Source of the DNA: Zygaena filipendulae
Lineage: Eukaryota; Arthropoda; Insecta; Lepidoptera; Zygaenidae
NCBI GenBank assembly: GCA_907165275.2
Contig: OU015678.1
Location: 1,798,001-1,862,000 of the forward strand
Length of the DNA stretch: 64,000 nucleotides
Direction: 5' to 3'
The notes below the pieces were generated by a model. That model was not told the DNA's origin. It worked only from the letters and a program-made list of their open reading frames with translations, and searched no databases. Positions 57,101-63,100 of this stretch are shown in pieces; position 1 is the stretch's first letter, and each line of letters begins with the position of its first letter. The position numbers and the translations under genes were made by a program.

Positions 57101-60100
57101 ATTCAATGCTTTCCAAAAGTCTTAATACTTACCATAACTTACCACAAAATCCTTACTAGTCCTAAAATTTTAACTCTTAACCGTTGTTATCGAAACAATT
57201 TAAAATAAAGTACTAAAGTAAGACTTACTGTAAGCCCCCAGAACTCGGAGTCCGCAGCAGCCTGCCATCCTGAAAAGCGGTTTGTCTACGATCTTCTCTC
57301 TCATTTTGCTCTGGCTCGGACTCCAAGGTCATTTGAAACTGCGTCAAATTCGGTATAACAGCAGTTTCCTCTTCAGTCTCCCAAGACGGCGTTTCATCCT
57401 CGCCGTCTTTACCCAGCACAAAACGCTTTGACGTCCTACGCTTTAGCATCGTGACAAAGTTTCTAATGCAATTTGTGACTGTCTTGAATAAAGCGAAATT
57501 GTCCATATACCAAGATACACTTTTACCGGTACATCACTTTTCAAAACGTTCACTTTTATAAACAAATTCAGTGCTGTAAATCACTGAATTGCAATGTCAT
57601 CATTATATCGAAGGACTATACTTTAAAATGTAGGTAAATTAGATATTTTTTACTCGATTGGAATTTTAATTTTTACAAAAACATATTTTAAAAAATCATA
57701 CTTTATCCGTTTTCTAGAATTCCAGATAGTGCAAAACTGACGAACTGACTTCGTATTTGTGAAAAATTATAAATATTCAAACACCAGAGGCTAGCACGCC
57801 GAGTAGCAAGGTGAAGTGTATTGACTGGCATAAAATATCATTAAGTTAATACTTACCTACTAGTATTTTAAAGTTTAAAATGCTACATTGAACAATAAAA
57901 AATAGTTGTGTCATTGTGCTACCTATAGTTGTATAATTTCAGTAACTTGAGTTTTGCCTTTATCAACGTCATTATTCATTAGCAGCAAGGTACGTACTTC
58001 GGCTACGTCGTTTGACTTTTGTACCCACAAATGGCTTAAAGATGATTAATAATAGCTTCGATTTTCGATATAGAAAAAACAAAAATGCGCTAAGTAACCA
58101 TATTTGCGTTTCTACAATCTACAATATATGTGGGCGTCCACGTAAAAAGTACCAGCAGTGGGGTATTGAGTTAAGACTAGATTCGGTATCTAGAATAGTC
58201 AATTGATAGTAAGGAGTAACAAAATATTCAAAAACTAGCACAGTTGCTTGCACTTTGAAAAGCTGAATTTGGAAAAAAGCATCTTAAAAGTTTGTGTGAA
58301 ATAAAGAAACACACTTCTACTTGCTTGTTACATAGATTTTTTTATGTTATTCTTATTGTAGATTAAGATGAAGAAAATCCAGCATTTATTAGGTATTAAT
58401 AAATTAAAATCGTTAACGCAATTTTTTCGCCAAACTTTACAAAACTGCTTATAATATCTCGGAAACTAAATGCCGAGAACTGATATCTTTTAGCTTCAAC
58501 GCCCACAATAAGTACCACTCATCCGATGATGACATGAACAACGAAGTGACTATTCGTATTCGTAAAACTATTTGCTCCCATTCAGGTGTCTTCAGTACAT
58601 CTTGATGCCAGCGATCCAAAGTTTACTTCATCAGCGCATTTGAAAACAATCAGCTAATTCCTAATTGTTCTGTACGTGATTTTCTACGTCACAAATCGCA
58701 CACCATCTTTGAAACTTGTTATTCAGGGTTAAGTAGTAAGCAATAAAACACGCTACGCTGGCACATAATGTTAATCGTAAGTTTAAGAGTCACTATGTAG
58801 TATTAAAATGACTTATTATTTCCAACAATAGCTACGTAATCGAAGGCTACGAATCCATAATTTGATACTTAAGTGATTAATAATAATGAAAAGAAAATAA
58901 AAAAATCATTGCAGCCAAATCGAAACAGCAGCATAAAACTTTGAACACTACATACATATACTTAGTTGACTTTAAAATACTCATTTATGATCATCTATAT
59001 AATATTATATTATAAAAAAATTAATCCCTATTTCCCTTGGTCACGGTATCACGGTAGTTGATGATATAAGAAGTTATTAGACTATTTTGGAGTTCCTATG
59101 GGAATTTTGAAACTCAAGCGGGTGAGACCGCGGGGCACAGTTTACAGTAAAAAACATTGAATAAAGTCGAAATTAGACATTGTGCGTCATAAATAATTTA
59201 ATAGGGCAAACGTTTTCATGTTTGTAGAAGTAACCAAAGTTACTTTTGATTTCATCGTATCAATAAATCGTTCTCATGAATGCGGAGGGCAAACCACAAA
59301 AATTACATCAATGGAACGTACCGAATGTCTTCTCATACGGTGGTAACCTTGGTTAAAAACCTTGGGATCCCAGAAACCCAAAATCTCTTTGAAAACACTT
59401 TTATTCTCAGAATTACGGAACCTTTTTGAGATAATTTAGAAGCTGAACTTGAACTAAGTAGTTACGTGGATACTATTCTATAAAAACTCTAAGCACATTT
59501 TGATATCAAGGAAAATTATCCTGACCATTGCTGACAAGAATCACCACAATATTTAGGTAATGATTTTTATGAGTAGGTAGGTACTTACTTTGCTCGGTCA
59601 TCAAATATAATCTATCTTTACGGAAGTCGTTGAAGAGTAAAGTATATTTGGCATTTAACGTTTATGGACATATCTCAAACACAAGACAATTATTTTTTAA
59701 ATAAAACTTCTTTAGACGATTTAAGGCCCCTGCCACAACCTTTTATTACCCTTTAACCGTTTCGGGGATTGGCCCGCATGCGTTTCGGAATTAACGCAGA
59801 AACTCCAAACTTCTTTTATTCTTCTTCTCCTTACAATCACAAACACAACAAAAAGGAATTGGCGAAATTGGTCCAGCCATTCACGCGTGATGCCATGACC
59901 AAGGGATATTCATAGGGATTCATTTATATATAGTATATACCTAGATTAAGTAGCCAAGTATGACGGAAGTGTGGAATCATTTTTTTAAGTACCTACTTAT
60001 ATCGTCTTCTTATCTGATAATATGACTGCAAAGAAGTTATACTTCAACAACGTGTAGTAAAAGGTAGTTTTAAAATTTTAAAAACATTGTTTTTGAAATT

Positions 60101-63100
60101 TTAGATTTATGACGAAGTTTGATATCAAGTAGGTTATTGTCAACTCAAGATTCATTATTGTAGGCGGAAACTAGCGTTATTGGTAGTATGTATATCATCA
60201 AATCTATATTGTTTATATAGTTTTTATCTATAATCACATTCTACATAATTACCTATTAAGAATTTTGACCATTACCCAGTGGTACGAGTATTATGTATGT
60301 ATTAAAATTTAAAAAGAATCAGTGCTATTACTCAAACGCTCAAACACGGAAGTATTGTAGATCCAAAAAGTCAGTTATTATGATGAATACAAGTTTTGAT
60401 TAACTTAAGCATTGTTAATAATTATTATTATCATACACTCGTCAATCGTCATCGAATGATGCAAATAACGAAAGTGTGAAGTTGTAAAGCAAATATGTTA
60501 TTACTTCATACTAGCATATAGCCATTATATTATTTATATTATTATGTTTGTACGTATATTGTGATACACTTAAGTAGCCTCATACGTGTAAAGAAGAAAG
60601 AATTCTGTCTGCCTAGAAAATCGTGTCATTTAGGAATTTTATCAGTTTTTACTACTATAATAGTTAAAAACATTCCATGTTATTTTTGTATAGGTAAGCA
60701 GAACAAGTAACTATGTCATAGTAAACTTTCATTAGTTTCGGTAATTTTAATGTTTTAATCAATTCTTATTTTCAATTGAAATAATCATTTTCAGAATGTG
60801 TGCGTGATGAAGGATTAACTTTAGAATCAGCAGGGCAATTATGTAACTTTTGTTGCCATCATATTTCAGTTTCAATCAGAAAAATAGCGATTTTGTGATT
60901 AATTTATCATGTTTAGACAGCTACTACTTTTAAAGTTTGTTTATTTTGATTGATTGCCAGGTATTGTAGGTGTTAAAATGTGTATATTGTAATCGCAAAA
61001 TCACCACGTTTTTGATTGCAACCAAAAAATGATAGAAATAAAGGTTACATAATAAATTACTTAACAATAAACTCTTCTACAACACAAAGAACATAAAAAA
61101 TAGGGTTTTAATATTTATGTTTTATCAATGAAAACTGAAGTAAAAAGCTTTGGAGTGACATGGTTTATTAAACAGACTACCTATGAAATAAAATAACACG
61201 TGAAAAGTTTTTTTGTTATTAAATTTTCTTTTTCTCTCTGACTTTTTCTTTCTTTTATTGACTGTTGTGCTAATGCTACTGCTCCACCTGCGTGTTGACG
61301 CGTAAATTAGTGCGCTAATTTAGATGTGGCCAACATTTTAACGCGTTAACTTACTTACATTACCACGTTAGACATTAACATCAACGTTAACGTTAACGCA
61401 GGTGGAGCAGTAGCATAAGAGATAAACTTTGTTTTATTAAGTACATATAAGTATGTAAAAAAAGAAAACTTCCCTATCATGTTGAAAACCGTAGTTTGGA
61501 TCTCACTACTTTTATAGAACATTTGAATTGATTGTTCTTTTTAATTAATGTTGTTTTGCGGCATCTTCAGATACAACACAAAATGTGCACAGAAGTTGAC
61601 GTGTAAAAAAATATTACTTTTTGTCAAGCGTAATACAGATATATAAATAAAGGTACCTATACGAACGGAACCACAAAAAGTATCTCAAGTAATTCTAGTG
61701 ATAATGGTTTCAAGTTCACCTGTTATGCCAAACAATGTATATTTTATTATTTTATTTTGCGATAACCGATAACAGTAATCACAGTTCTTGTGGTAAATAT
61801 TAAAGCGTTATCGTTACAAAAAAAAGATAAATTTTAGGATGATTTTATTTACTATCATTCTTACTAAAATATATTACCTACTTATCTATTATGTCATAAT
61901 AATATCACCAACGAGTGATTGGTTATAAGAAATCGAGGTAAAATTCAATACAATTTTCATAACAAACTATCGATAACTTTTATATCCTTTTCCACAACAA
62001 CACTAATTTACCTACCCATAAACACGCACTAACTTGACAAAATTTTAAACAAATAAGTATCCAAGGAGGCGCAAAAAAAAAATCCAACCAAGTATCTAAA
62101 GGATTAAAAAGAATTATCAAGGAAGGTTCAAGGATAAGTCTAGTTAATTTGCGGTTCAAGGTATCGTACCTAAACACTTAGATACCTTTAAAATTATTTT
62201 GTCACAATTCACAATACGAACGAAGCAAACTTATGCGCCGTAGAAATGGCCGTAGACGGTAGTCGGTACGTAGAACACGAATTTTAAATAAACTTCAATT
62301 ATATCACAAATAACGCGTTCATAGCGCGACGCGGTCGATAAGACACTGGAGGATTTGGCGCCATTTTCGTTGGTGATATTAATTCTAACCTAACATAATG
62401 TATTTAACTATTTAGTTATTGAGGTACATATCCGTGACCGGAATTACGTCATTATTTACCTACATTTGATTCGTGTATTATTTTTTTGTTCAATATTAGC
62501 AAGTCCTTTTGATGTGTATTGAACTAAGTCCAAGATATATTGAGAAGAACTTTAGTTACCTACAGTCACACACCTGATTGGCGCAGTAGGTCACCATGCC
62601 TACCCGCTAAGGCGCTAAAGCTAATCTAGAGGTTCCGGGTTCGACTCCCGGGTAGGTATATATGTAAGGAAGGACGGTGTCCTCAGTTAGCTCTGCGAGA
62701 TACCATGCCGCGCGGCTCAGGCGATATGGAGTACCCAAATTAGGCTACTTTGAAGTTCCTGCGGGAATTCCGAAACTCATGCGGGTAAAACGGCGGAGCA
62801 CAGCTATGTTGTGAATAAGGGCGTGGCGATGAACATAGGCAATGGAAAGTTCATGATTAGTACCTACACTACCTACCTCAACTTGCTGCGCTTCTCAGCC
62901 AAGGCCAGCTGTTGCGCTGGAGTAAGAACTCTGCGGAGGTTGGGCGGGGGAGCGTTGGCGAAGGAGTCGCCGCCCTCGTGCGAGGGGCCGTCATCCTCCT
63001 CGGGCTCCACCTCCGGGCTCCGGTCACCGGGCTGCGGGGGTTTGGACCAGCAATAATGGGCATGTTGACTAATTTTTATTTTTTAGTTCGTCTTGTAGAT

